In this document: in pieces, positions 39,150 through 49,319 of the stretch
How the letters are laid out: the number at the start of each line of letters is the position of its first letter
Numbering within the stretch: position 1 is the stretch's first letter
NCBI RefSeq assembly: GCF_903652925.1
Contig: NZ_CAHLAR010000017.1
Location: 50,607 to 114,606, forward strand
Direction of reading: 5' to 3'
Origin: Achromobacter anxifer
Lineage (GTDB): Bacteria > Pseudomonadota > Gammaproteobacteria > Burkholderiales > Burkholderiaceae_B
Length of the DNA: 64,000 bases
The notes under the pieces: generated by a model
The model's input: only the letters and a program-made list of their open reading frames with translations
Told to the model about the DNA's origin: nothing
The model's database searches: none
Made by a program: the position numbers and the translations under genes

Positions 39150-39491
39150 TTACAGGGCCTTGATGGTTCCCTTGGGCAGCACGGTCGAGACCGACGACTT
39201 CTGCATGATCACTTCGACGGGCTTGTCGGCCAGTTCGGAAACTTCGACGGTAACGTAGCTGTCGTTGACCTTGGTGACCTTGCCGAGCATGCCGCCGGCG
39301 GTGACCACTTCGTCGCCCTTGGCCAGGGCGGCGATCAGGTTGCGGTGTTCCTTCTGGCGCTTCATCTGGGGACGGATCATCAGGAAATAGAGGATCACGA
39401 ACATCAGGATGATGGGCAGCATGCCCATCAGCGCGTTGCCCTCGGGGGCAGCCTGAGCCACGACGAGGCTGGCGGTATCGATAACGGACAT
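39150..39491 (-). CDS. yajC: preprotein translocase accessory subunit YajC
   Basis: A 113-residue single-helix membrane protein of the SecDF-YajC complex. The helix is GMLPIILMFVILYFLMI followed by RPQMKRQKEHRNLIAAL, the family signature; GDEVVTAGGMLGKV follows. The ATG at 39491 has AGGAG correctly spaced. Confidence 0.95.
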   Translation of the reverse strand: MSVIDTASLVVAQAAPEGNALMGMLPIILMFVILYFLMIRPQMKRQKEHRNLIAALAKGDEVVTAGGMLGKVTKVNDSYVTVEVSELADKPVEVIMQKSSVSTVLPKGTIKAL

Positions 39492-39611
39492 TGAATTCTC
39501 CTGCGTTTGATCTGTTTGGGTGTTTGTGTCTATGTTTTTATGCGCCCATCCCCGCGCGAGCCATGGATAGGGCAAGCCGACTATTGTATATAGGTTCTGA
39601 TTCCTGAAATT

Positions 39612-41803
<2,192 letters not shown>

Positions 41804-41934
41804 GCGGCTATCCGTCCGGAGAGGGCGGCAAAAAAGAAGGCGGGAGCGGGCCGGAACGGCCCGGGACAACCCTGCATTGTAAAGCGGCCGCAAGACGAGG
41901 CCAGCGGTCCCGGGGCTGGCGGACGTCCGGCTGA

Positions 41935-41970
41935 GTGTCTGGCAGCGTGTTTGGCAGCGTGTCTGGCTGG
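41935..41970. repeat. three 12-bp tandem repeats between queA and the IclR gene
   Basis: GTGTCTGGCAGC, GTGTTTGGCAGC and GTGTCTGGCTGG follow one another directly. They lie in the 206-bp gap just beyond the IclR stop. Probably a small slippage array without known role. Confidence 0.5.
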
Positions 41971-42009
41971 GGGCGCGGTTGGGTATTCGGCTGCCTGCCC
42001 GGCTGCGTG

Positions 42010-42825
42010 TCAGCGCGCCGGGTTCCAGCCCAGCCGGCGCGAGCAATCGGCCGCCGCCGCGCTCAGCGCCCGCACGGGTTCGCCGTCCGGCGACAGGTCG
42101 AAGCCGCCATGCAGCCCCAGACTGGTGATGGCGCCGGCCAGATGGCCTTGCGCGTCCAGCACCGGCACCGCGGCCGAGTCGATGCCATGCAGCAGATGGC
42201 CGCTGACGCTGGCGTAGCCGCGCTGGCGGGTCGCCTGCCATTGGCGGCGCAGCGCGGCGGCGGGATCGGCCGGCGGCGCGGATTCGTCCAGTACCCGGGC
42301 GGCCTCGGCATCGTGGCCGCGCAGCGCATCCCATTCGGACAGCGCCCGGGGCAGGGCCAGGGATTCGGGCAGCCAGGCGGCGAAGACCCGGCCGGTGGCG
42401 CTGTTGAGCAGCGGCAGCACCGAGCCCACCCGCACGTTGACGGTCACCGGCAGCCGCGCGTCGCGCCATTGCACGATGGTGGGGCCGTGCTGGCCCCAGA
42501 CCGAGATGAACACGGTCTGGCCGATGGCGGCGCTCAGGCCGTCCAGGCTGCCGGCCGCCAATTTCACGAAATCCACATCGGCCAGGGCCGCGAGTCCGGT
42601 ATGCAGAGCCTGGGGCCCCAGCCGGTAGCGCGCGCTGGCCGCGTCCTGCTCCACATAGCCGCGCCGTTCCAGCGACACCAGGTAGCGGTGCACCTTGGCG
42701 CGCGGCATGTCCAGGCTGCGGCCCAGTTCCGATACCGACAGGGCGCCGCCCAGTTCGGCCAAGCGGGTCAGCACGTCCAGTGCGATTTCCGCCGATTGAA
42801 TCCCCGTACTGTTATCTGTTGACAT
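42010..42825 (-). CDS. IclR-family transcriptional regulator
   Basis: A 271-residue regulator with an N-terminal winged HTH ([20 protein letters not shown], about residues 28-50) and a C-terminal IclR effector domain (about 85-265; [36 protein letters not shown]). GAGACAATTTG precedes the ATG. It is divergent from the ABC substrate-binding protein gene, which it probably controls, perhaps in response to the transported compound. Confidence 0.92.
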   Translation of the reverse strand: MSTDNSTGIQSAEIALDVLTRLAELGGALSVSELGRSLDMPRAKVHRYLVSLERRGYVEQDAASARYRLGPQALHTGLAALADVDFVKLAAGSLDGLSAAIGQTVFISVWGQHGPTIVQWRDARLPVTVNVRVGSVLPLLNSATGRVFAAWLPESLALPRALSEWDALRGHDAEAARVLDESAPPADPAAALRRQWQATRQRGYASVSGHLLHGIDSAAVPVLDAQGHLAGAITSLGLHGGFDLSPDGEPVRALSAAAADCSRRLGWNPAR

Positions 42826-42844
42826 CAAATTGTCTCTTATTAGA

Positions 42845-42854
42845 ATACGTGTAT
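42845..42854. promoter_or_regulatory. candidate IclR-type operator core
   Basis: ATAC-GT-GTAT is a near-perfect dyad, inside TAG...CTA outer arms (42841-42859), 20 bp upstream of the regulator start in an AT-rich divergent region. Binding is an inference from position only. Confidence 0.3.
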
Positions 42855-43060
42855 CACTAAAAAATACAGCGCTTGCCAGCCACTGGCAACGTGGAGACAA
42901 GCAACGACGCAGCCGGGCCGCGCTGCGAACCTGTGCGGACAAACCCGCAGCAGGCCCCCGATGTGCCCGCCTGGCGGGTTGCCCGCCGTATAAACAGAGT
43001 TCCACGCCGTAGCGGATCGGCGCAAAGCATAAGACATCCGCATACCCAAGGAGACTGCGC

Positions 43061-44218
43061 ATGACCCCTCGTCGTACCCTCATGGCCGCCGCGCTGGCCG
43101 CTCTGCTGGCAGCGGGCGCCGCGCCCGCGCTGGCCCAGGTGAAAATCGGCGCCACCCTGTCCACCACCGGCCCGCAGGCCTCGCTGGGCATACCCGAACG
43201 CAACACCATCAGCCTGCTGCCCACCGAGATCGGCGGCGTCAAGGTCGAATACGTGGTGCTGGACGACGCGTCCGACACCACCCGGGCCGTCAGCAATTCG
43301 CACAAGCTGATTTCCGAGAACAAGGTGGACCTGATCGTCGGGTCCACCACCACGCCCAACACCATGGCCATGCTGGACACGGTGGCCAGCGGCGCCACGC
43401 CGGTGATCACGCTGGCCTCGTCGGCGCGGCTGATCGAGCCGGTGGACGACAAGCGCCGCTGGGTCTTCAAGACGCCGCACTCCGATTCGCTGATGGCCGA
43501 GGGCATCGCGCGCCACGCCGCGGCCAACGGCGTGAAGAAGCTGGCGTTCATCGGCTTCAACAACGCGCTGGGCGAGACCTTCTGGGTGGAAATCGAAAAG
43601 GCGGCCAAGAAGCACGGCATCGAAGTGGTGGGCAAGGAAAGCTTCGCGCCTACCGACACGTCCGCCGTGGCCCAAACCCTGAAGCTGATCGGCTCGGCGC
43701 CGGACGCCGTGGTGGTCGGCGCTTCGGGCACGCCCGCCGCCATGCCGGCCCGCGCGCTGCGCGAGCGCGGCTTCAAGGGCAAGATCTACTTCAACCACGG
43801 GGTCGCGAACAACGACTTCCTGCGGGTGTGCGGCGATGCCTGCGATGGCGCCTGGGTGCCGGTAGGGCCGGTGATGGTCGCCGACCTGCTGCCCGACGAC
43901 AACCCGGTCAAGGCCACCGCCCAGGCTTTCGCCAAGAAGTACGAGGCCGCCAACGGCGCGGGGTCCGTGTCCCTGTTTGCCGCCTATACCTGGGACATCG
44001 GCCTCCTGCTGCAGCAGGCCATCCCGGTGGCGCTGAAGACGGCCAAGCCCGGCACGCCCGAATTCAGGGCGGCACTGCGCGATGCGCTGGAAAACGTCAA
44101 GAACCTGCCTACCGCGACCGGGGTGGTCAATATGAGTCCCACCGATCACAACGGGCTGGACGAGCGGGCGCTGGTCATGGCGACCGTGGCGTCGGGCAAG
44201 TGGCGCCTGCAAAAGTAA
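43061..44218 (+). CDS. ABC transporter substrate-binding protein, branched-chain amino acid/aromatic type
   Basis: A 385-residue periplasmic protein of the LivK/HAA type, with signal peptide ending APALAQ. VKIGATLSTTGPQASLG and VISLASSARLIEP-like segments (here VITLASSARLIEP) match periplasmic binding protein type I proteins that bind amino acids or aromatic acids. AGGAGACTGCGC precedes the ATG. No permease or ATPase gene is adjacent, so it must work with components encoded elsewhere or act as an orphan receptor. Confidence 0.9.
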   Translation: MTPRRTLMAAALAALLAAGAAPALAQVKIGATLSTTGPQASLGIPERNTISLLPTEIGGVKVEYVVLDDASDTTRAVSNSHKLISENKVDLIVGSTTTPNTMAMLDTVASGATPVITLASSARLIEPVDDKRRWVFKTPHSDSLMAEGIARHAAANGVKKLAFIGFNNALGETFWVEIEKAAKKHGIEVVGKESFAPTDTSAVAQTLKLIGSAPDAVVVGASGTPAAMPARALRERGFKGKIYFNHGVANNDFLRVCGDACDGAWVPVGPVMVADLLPDDNPVKATAQAFAKKYEAANGAGSVSLFAAYTWDIGLLLQQAIPVALKTAKPGTPEFRAALRDALENVKNLPTATGVVNMSPTDHNGLDERALVMATVASGKWRLQK

Positions 44219-44226
44219 AAAAGGAA

Positions 44227-44390
44227 GGAGCCCCCACGCCGCGCACGCTGCGCGTGCTTGCTGCCCCCCGAGGGGGCGCTTTCCCCTTGGGGCGGCCCTG
44301 CGGGGAAAGGGGCCCCCACGCCGCGCACGCTGTGAGTGCTGCCCCGAGGGGTCCCTTTCCCCTCGGTACGGCCCTGCAGGGAAAGGGACC
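44227..44390 (-). repeat. two tandem copies of the dispersed GC-rich intergenic repeat
   Basis: Both copies begin with CCCCCACGCCGCGCACGCTG, at 44231 and 44313 (82-bp period), and end in a GGGGCGGCCCTGCGGGG-like or CGGTACGGCCCTGCAGG block. The reverse complement matches 29375-29444. Each copy carries internal inverted repeats (CCCCCCGAGGGGG; CCCCTTGGGG). They fill most of the 242-bp gap between the substrate-binding protein gene and dacB. Confidence 0.75.
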
Positions 44391-44460
44391 TCCACTCCGC
44401 AATCGCCTCAGGTTTTGTATGCTCTCGGTTTTGCTGGACGAGCAACCGGGTGGGCGTGGC

Positions 44461-45909
44461 ATGACGGGACGAATGAAGATGCGTATGAGCGGGCTGAAGC
44501 GATGGCTGGCCGGCGGGCTGCTGGCCGCGGTTGCGGGCGCGGCCGGCGCGCAGGTTCCCGGCCTGCCGCCCAATGTGGTGAACGCCTGGAAGGCCACCAA
44601 GCTGCCCGATAGCGCCCTGTCGCTGGTGGTGCAGGAAGTGGGCGGTCCGCGCCTGGTGACGCTGAACGCCAAGGAAGCGCGCAATCCCGCCTCGGTGATG
44701 AAGCTGGTCACGACCTGGGCGGCGCTGTCCGAGCTGGGCCCCAACTACGTCTGGCGCACCGAATTCATGACGGCGCCGGGCGCGCGGCCCGACGCCAAGG
44801 GCGTGCTCGCCGGCCCGCTGTACCTGCGGGCCGGGGGCGATCCGCAATTCCTGTTGCAGGACTTGTGGGTGCTGCTGCGCGAACTGCGCTTGCGTGGCGT
44901 CAAGCAGATCAACGACCTGGTCATCGACCGCAGCATTTTCGGCCAGGTGGCGACCGACCCCGGCGCCTTCGACGGTGCACCCGACCGGGCCTACAACGCC
45001 AGCCCGGATGCCCTGATGGTGGGCTTTGGTGCGCTGCGCCTGCTGTTCACGCCGGACCCCGCTGCCAACAAATGGGTGCCGCTGATCGACCCGCCGCTGC
45101 CCGGCCTGAAGATCGAAGGCCGCGTCGAATGGAGCGAAGCCCGCTGCCCAGGCGCCCCGGTGGTGACGACCGAACCAGTGATCACCCAGCAGGGCGTGAC
45201 CATCCGCGTGAACGGCAAGGTCGCCGGATCCTGCGGCGAATTCAGCCTGTACCGGTTGGCGCTGTCGCAGCCCGACTACGCCACCGAAGTGTTCCGTATG
45301 CTCTGGAAGGAGCTGGGCGGCACGTTCAAGGGCCAGGTCCGTTCCGGCATGGTTCCGCCCGACGCGGTGGTGCTGGCCTCGCACGAGTCGCCCACGCTGG
45401 CCGAGGCGATCCGCCAGATCAACAAGCGCAGCAACAACGTCATGGCGCGCACCCTCTTGCTGACCCTGGGCGCCGAGCGCGGCCGGCGGCCGTCCACCGT
45501 GGCCAGCAGCGATGCCGTGGCCAAGGAACTGCTGGCCAGGCAAGGCCTGGACATGCCCGAACTGGTCATCGACAACGGCGCAGGCCTGTCCCGCGAGGCC
45601 CGGGTGTCGGCCGACAGCCTGGCCTCGATGCTGACGGTGGCCTGGAACTCGCCGGTCATGCCCGAGTACATTTCCTCCTTCGCGATCGCCGGGGTGGATG
45701 GCACGGTCCGCCGCCGCTTGAAGGGCGACGGCACGGCGGGCATGGCGCACCTGAAGACAGGCTCGCTGCGCGACGTGCGTTCCATCGCGGGTTACGTGCT
45801 GGGCGCCAGCGGCAAGCGCTACGTGGTGGTCAGCATCGTCAACCATGAACAGGCGGGCGCCGTGCGGGCCTTCGACGACGCCCTGATCGCCTGGCTCACC
45901 GAACAATAG
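44461..45909 (+). CDS. dacB: D-alanyl-D-alanine carboxypeptidase / endopeptidase (PBP4 type)
   Basis: A 482-residue periplasmic class C penicillin-binding protein that trims peptidoglycan cross-links. After a signal peptide (RWLAGGLLAAVAGAAGAQ) come SxxK (S78-K81 in ASVMK), SxN (KRSNN) and KTG (HLKTGSLRD). The ATG at 44461 has a G-rich stretch before it; 44473 (MKMRMSG) is an equally possible start. An open frame extends upstream through the repeats but lacks family similarity there. Confidence 0.93.
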   Translation: MTGRMKMRMSGLKRWLAGGLLAAVAGAAGAQVPGLPPNVVNAWKATKLPDSALSLVVQEVGGPRLVTLNAKEARNPASVMKLVTTWAALSELGPNYVWRTEFMTAPGARPDAKGVLAGPLYLRAGGDPQFLLQDLWVLLRELRLRGVKQINDLVIDRSIFGQVATDPGAFDGAPDRAYNASPDALMVGFGALRLLFTPDPAANKWVPLIDPPLPGLKIEGRVEWSEARCPGAPVVTTEPVITQQGVTIRVNGKVAGSCGEFSLYRLALSQPDYATEVFRMLWKELGGTFKGQVRSGMVPPDAVVLASHESPTLAEAIRQINKRSNNVMARTLLLTLGAERGRRPSTVASSDAVAKELLARQGLDMPELVIDNGAGLSREARVSADSLASMLTVAWNSPVMPEYISSFAIAGVDGTVRRRLKGDGTAGMAHLKTGSLRDVRSIAGYVLGASGKRYVVVSIVNHEQAGAVRAFDDALIAWLTEQ

Positions 45910-46092
45910 GCCCGTCATCCGCCGCGCCGGCAGGTTTCTTCCCATGATCCTGCCGGCGGTCAATAACAATTCCCGTCCAAACCGATTACGATCCTCAGAT
46001 GTGGCTCGACGACGGGCGACGCAAGCGCGCCGCCGTCTTGGTTCCGCCTGAGGCGAAAACCCTGTCTATCAATATTCTGGAGAGTTACGCAC

Positions 46093-46731
46093 ATGCCCGT
46101 GCACGAAATCCGCCATCCGCTGATCCGCCACAAGCTCGGGATCATGCGCCGCGCCGACCTCAGCACCAAGAGCTTCCGTGAGCTGTCGCAGGAAGTGGGC
46201 GCGCTGCTCACTTACGAGGCGTCCAAGGACCTGCCGCTGGCGCCCGCCACGGTCGAAGGCTGGTGTGGGTCGGTGCAGGTCGAGAAGATCGCCGGCAAGA
46301 AAGTCACCGTGGTGCCCATCCTGCGCGCCGGTATCGGCATGCTGGACGGCGTGCTCAGCCTGATCCCCGGCGCCAAGGTCAGCGTGGTGGGCGTGGCCCG
46401 CAACGAAGAGACCCTGGAAGCCCATACCTACCTGGAGCGCCTGGTGGGCGAACTGGACCAGCGCCTGGCCCTGATCGTCGATCCCATGCTGGCCACCGGC
46501 GGCTCCATGGTCGCCGCCATCGACCTGCTCAAGCGCGCCGGCTGCAAGGAAATCCGCGCCCTGGTGCTGGTCGCGGCGCCGGTCGGCATCGACACCGTGC
46601 TGGCCAAGCACCCGGACGTGCACATCTACACCGCGTCCATCGATGACGGCCTGAACGAAAACGGCTACATCATGCCTGGGCTGGGTGACGCGGGCGACCG
46701 CATTTTCGGCACCACGCAGAAGACCGAATAG
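46093..46731 (+). CDS. upp: uracil phosphoribosyltransferase
   Basis: A 212-residue salvage enzyme making UMP from uracil and [20 protein letters not shown], the PRPP-binding [10 protein letters not shown] and the C-terminal uracil-binding [16 protein letters not shown] are all present. GGAG lies ten bases before the ATG. It ends at a strong terminator and appears to be transcribed alone. Confidence 0.97.
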   Translation: MPVHEIRHPLIRHKLGIMRRADLSTKSFRELSQEVGALLTYEASKDLPLAPATVEGWCGSVQVEKIAGKKVTVVPILRAGIGMLDGVLSLIPGAKVSVVGVARNEETLEAHTYLERLVGELDQRLALIVDPMLATGGSMVAAIDLLKRAGCKEIRALVLVAAPVGIDTVLAKHPDVHIYTASIDDGLNENGYIMPGLGDAGDRIFGTTQKTE

Positions 46732-46749
46732 CGCTTCGGACGCCCGACA

Positions 46750-46785
46750 AAAAAACGCCAGCCCGGATTCCGGCTGGCGTTTTTT
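46750..46785. terminator. bidirectional terminator between upp and cysG
   Basis: ACGCCAGCC (46755-46763) pairs with GGCTGGCGT (46772-46780); T6 follows on the plus strand and an A7 run precedes, so it can stop both converging genes. Confidence 0.9.
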
Positions 46786-46820
46786 CATTTGTGCAGGCCA
46801 CGGCCTGCTGGGGCAAACCT

Positions 46821-48236
46821 TCAGGCCGCCATTCTTTCCACCCGGCCGTCCAGGTGCTCCCCGAACCATTGCAACTGCGGCGCCAGCCCCGCCACCTCGC
46901 CCACGATCAGCAGCGCGGGGGAGCGGATGGCGTGCTCGGCGGCCAGGGCCGGCAGCTGTTCCAGCGTGCCGGACAGCACGCGTTGTTCGGGCCGGCTGCC
47001 GTTCTCGATCAGCGCGAAGGGCGTGTGCGGCGAGCGGCCGTGGTCCAGCAGGCGGGCGGTCAGCAAATCCAGCTGGCCCACGCCCATATAGAAGGCCAGG
47101 GTCTGTTTTTCTCGCGCCAGCGCGGGCCAATCCAGGTTGTCCTCGTCCTCGCGGCAGTGCGCGGTGACCAGGCGGACGGACTGGGCGTGTTCCCGGTGCG
47201 TCAGCGGAATTCCGGCGTAGGCCGCACAGGCCAGCGCGGCGGTGATGCCCGGCACCACTTCATAGCGCACGCCGTGCGCGCGAAGGTATTCCAGTTCTTC
47301 GCCGCCCCGGCCGAAGATGAAGGCGTCGCCGCCTTTCAGCCGCACGACCCGGCGGCCGGCGCGGGCGTGCTCGACCATCAGCCGGTGGATGCGCGCCTGG
47401 GTGGCGTTATGGTCTTCGCCGGGCAGCTTGCCGACCGGCACGCGCTCGGCATCGCGGCGCGCCAGCGACATGACGTCGCCGCTGACCAGCCGGTCATGGA
47501 GTATCACGTCGGCCTCGTTCAGCGCGCGCAACGCCTTCAGCGTCAGCAGGCCGGGATCGCCCGGGCCGGCGCCCACCAGCGCCACGCTGCCGGCGGCCGG
47601 CGCGGCCGGATCGGCCAGGGCGGCCGCCAGCGCGGCCTCGGCCTGGGCCGGTTGCTGCTGGCGCAGGAAGCCGGCTACTGGGCCGTCCAGCAGCCAGTCA
47701 TAGAAGCGGCGGCGCGCGCCCAGGTCGGGGTGGCTGGCGCGGATGCGCTTGCGGTAGCTGGCGGCCAGCCCGGCCAGCTGGCCCAGGGTGTGGTCGAACA
47801 GGGATTCGATGCGTTCCCGGATGCGCCGCGCCAGCACCGGCGCCACGCCGGACGAGGAAATGGCGACGATGACCGGTGAGCGGTCGACGATGGACGGCAC
47901 CTGGAAGGAGGACAGTTCCGGGTCGTCCACCACGTTGCTGAATATGCGCCGGCTGCCGGCCGCCGCGGAAACCGCGGCGTTCGTGTCGCGGTCGTCGGTG
48001 GCGGCGACCACCAGCCAGACCTCGTCGAGCCAGGCGGGGTCGAAGCGTCCTGCCAGGTGGCGGATGCGGCCTTCGGCGACCAGGGCTGCCAGGGCGGGGG
48101 TCAGTTCCGGCGCGCCCACAAGCACATCGGCCGAGGCTTCCAGCAGCGACAGCGTCTTGCGCTCGGCGACGGCGCCGCCGCCTACCACCAGGACCAGCCT
48201 GTCTTTCAGATCGGCAAAAATCGGGAAAAGCTTCAT
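46821..48236 (-). CDS. cysG: multifunctional siroheme synthase (precorrin-2 dehydrogenase/ferrochelatase fused to uroporphyrinogen-III methyltransferase)
   Basis: A 471-residue CysG. Residues 1-200 form the NAD-dependent dehydrogenase/chelatase part ([18 protein letters not shown]), and residues 215-460 the SAM-dependent methyltransferase ([55 protein letters not shown]). It makes siroheme, the cofactor of assimilatory nitrite and sulfite reductases. ATG at 48236 has GAGG upstream; a longer frame adds unlike sequence. It is downstream of nasT on the same strand, with a 103-bp gap. Confidence 0.95.
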   Translation of the reverse strand: MKLFPIFADLKDRLVLVVGGGAVAERKTLSLLEASADVLVGAPELTPALAALVAEGRIRHLAGRFDPAWLDEVWLVVAATDDRDTNAAVSAAAGSRRIFSNVVDDPELSSFQVPSIVDRSPVIVAISSSGVAPVLARRIRERIESLFDHTLGQLAGLAASYRKRIRASHPDLGARRRFYDWLLDGPVAGFLRQQQPAQAEAALAAALADPAAPAAGSVALVGAGPGDPGLLTLKALRALNEADVILHDRLVSGDVMSLARRDAERVPVGKLPGEDHNATQARIHRLMVEHARAGRRVVRLKGGDAFIFGRGGEELEYLRAHGVRYEVVPGITAALACAAYAGIPLTHREHAQSVRLVTAHCREDEDNLDWPALAREKQTLAFYMGVGQLDLLTARLLDHGRSPHTPFALIENGSRPEQRVLSGTLEQLPALAAEHAIRSPALLIVGEVAGLAPQLQWFGEHLDGRVERMAA

Positions 48237-48339
48237 GAATGCCCGCCTCGGGCGTACCCGGCATAGTGTCGTTGGATCATAGGAAGGGGGCTTCATCCCC
48301 ACAACTTTTGATTTCTTTGTTTCATATAACCAAAGCTTA

Positions 48340-48924
48340 TTAAGCGGATTTACCCAGCCAGGCGTTCATCTCCACCACTTCGCGGGCGACCTCGCCCAGC
48401 CGTTTCTGGTTTTGCATGGCGCGCTGGCGCAACAAGCCGTGGGCCTCGTCCTCGGAAATCGAACGCGCCTTCATCAGGATGCCCTTGGCTTTTTCCACCC
48501 ACTGGCGGTCGGCCAGGCGCAATTGCGCTTCGCGCAGTTCCTCGCGCCGTGACTTCTCCATGGCGAAGCGCTCGATCGCCACCGTCAGCAGCGGCTCGAT
48601 GCGTCCGGCAGGTACGTCGCCCACCACGTAGGCCGCGACTCCGGCGCGCAAGGCGCCGCGTATGGTTTCTCGATTGCCGTTATCGGTGAACATCACCACC
48701 GGGCGATCACTGTGCTCGCTGGCCACACAGACGTTTTCCAGCGTGTCGCGGCCGGGCGCATCGCTGTCTATCAACACCACGTCGGGCGCGGCCTGAGCGA
48801 TGGCGGCGGCCAGGTCCATGCCCGGCGCCATTTCGGCCACGACGTGCACGCCTGCCGCGGCCAGCGTCTGCCGCAGCGAAGCCGCGCGTCCTTCGCCATC
48901 GTTGAGCAGCATGACCTTGAGCAT
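48340..48924 (-). CDS. nasT: NasT-type response regulator with ANTAR RNA-binding domain
   Basis: A 194-residue antiterminator. Residues 1-120 are a receiver-like domain ([51 protein letters not shown]), and residues 125-190 an ANTAR domain ([38 protein letters not shown]). ANTAR proteins bind paired hexaloop hairpins and prevent leader termination; such hairpins lie in the divergent nas leader. AGGGGAATCTC precedes the ATG. The usual nitrate-sensing partner NasS is not encoded nearby. Confidence 0.93.
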   Translation of the reverse strand: MLKVMLLNDGEGRAASLRQTLAAAGVHVVAEMAPGMDLAAAIAQAAPDVVLIDSDAPGRDTLENVCVASEHSDRPVVMFTDNGNRETIRGALRAGVAAYVVGDVPAGRIEPLLTVAIERFAMEKSRREELREAQLRLADRQWVEKAKGILMKARSISEDEAHGLLRQRAMQNQKRLGEVAREVVEMNAWLGKSA

Positions 48925-49052
48925 GAGATTCCCCTCTGATGCTTCCGATCACGCAAGTTCCATGCCATCGCATTTCGCGGCGCGGGCCGTCAGTCGCGCA
49001 CAGCCGCAGCGCTCGGGCCGCACGCCGATGGTGCGCTGCTGCAACCGGTCAC

Positions 49053-49067
49053 GCACCAAGTTGGTTC
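49053..49067. promoter_or_regulatory. candidate NtrC enhancer site
   Basis: GCACC-AAGTT-GGTTC differs by one base from the GCACC-N5-GGTGC dyad of NtrC sites. It lies about 110 bp upstream of the sigma-54 promoter, a usual enhancer distance. Confidence 0.5.
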
Positions 49068-49166
49068 GCGCCCTGTTTTCCGACCGTGAGGGCCACGCTC
49101 GGGTTCGCGGAGCAGCGCCAGCGCAGGCGCGGCCTGGCGGGCATTCTGACCATGTTTTTTTCTTTC

Positions 49167-49182
49167 TGGCACAGCGTTTGCT
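49167..49182 (+). promoter_or_regulatory. sigma-54 promoter of the nitrate assimilation operon
   Basis: TGGCAC-AGCGT-TTGCT matches the -24/-12 consensus TGGCACR-N4-TTGCW in every defined base, with the GG and GC doublets at correct spacing. Transcription should begin at about 49192, exactly at the first leader hairpin. This makes the operon subject to nitrogen limitation control, presumably through NtrC. Confidence 0.8.
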
Positions 49183-49191
49183 TCAGTGGAA

Positions 49192-49258
49192 TCGGGCTGC
49201 CAACGAAGGTTGCCCGACGCAACGCGCCGCGACTTGCGGCAAGGGACAACGACGTTCC
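49192..49258 (+). promoter_or_regulatory. NasT-responsive leader RNA: two ANTAR-type hairpins
   Basis: Hairpin 1 has stem TCGGGC (49192-49197) / GCCCGA (49212-49217) and an upper CC/GG pair closing the hexaloop AACGAA (49202-49207). Hairpin 2 has stem GGGAC (49243-49247) / GTTCC (49254-49258) closing the hexaloop AACGAC (49248-49253). Both loops have A at position 1 and G at position 4, the defining feature of ANTAR targets. A terminator follows 20 bases later. NasT binding is predicted to favour read-through when nitrate is present. Confidence 0.8.
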
Positions 49259-49278
49259 GCAGCGCCTTCGGATGGGAA

Positions 49279-49305
49279 TCCCGGGCGCGCGGGACGTTTT
49301 TTTTT
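49279..49305 (+). terminator. leader terminator (attenuator) of the nas operon
   Basis: TCCCG (49279-49283) pairs with CGGGA (49290-49294) over a GGCGCG loop, followed by nine T at 49297-49305. Only 3 bases separate the T tract from the AGGAG ribosome binding site of nrtA, so it can only be a regulated terminator. Confidence 0.8.
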
Positions 49306-49319
49306 GCCAGGAGCCATGC

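Larger units (their letters stand above)
48925..49319. other. nas control region between nasT and nrtA
   Basis: A 395-bp divergent gap without a convincing coding frame. It holds, in order towards nrtA, a candidate NtrC site, a sigma-54 promoter, two ANTAR-type hairpins, a terminator and a Shine-Dalgarno sequence (AGGAG, 49309-49313); each is listed separately. The nasT promoter must also lie here but is not evident. Confidence 0.8.

Noticed and set aside
43828-45909. A 693-codon frame suggesting a fusion of a transporter part to DacB
   Set aside because: The upstream part is an alternative frame of the substrate-binding protein gene and the intergenic repeats; the DacB signal peptide starts at about 44461.
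48939-49319. Coding extension of nrtA through the leader
   Set aside because: The frame is open by chance; it contains the sigma-54 promoter, the leader hairpins and the terminator, and the Tat signal begins after the ATG at 49320.
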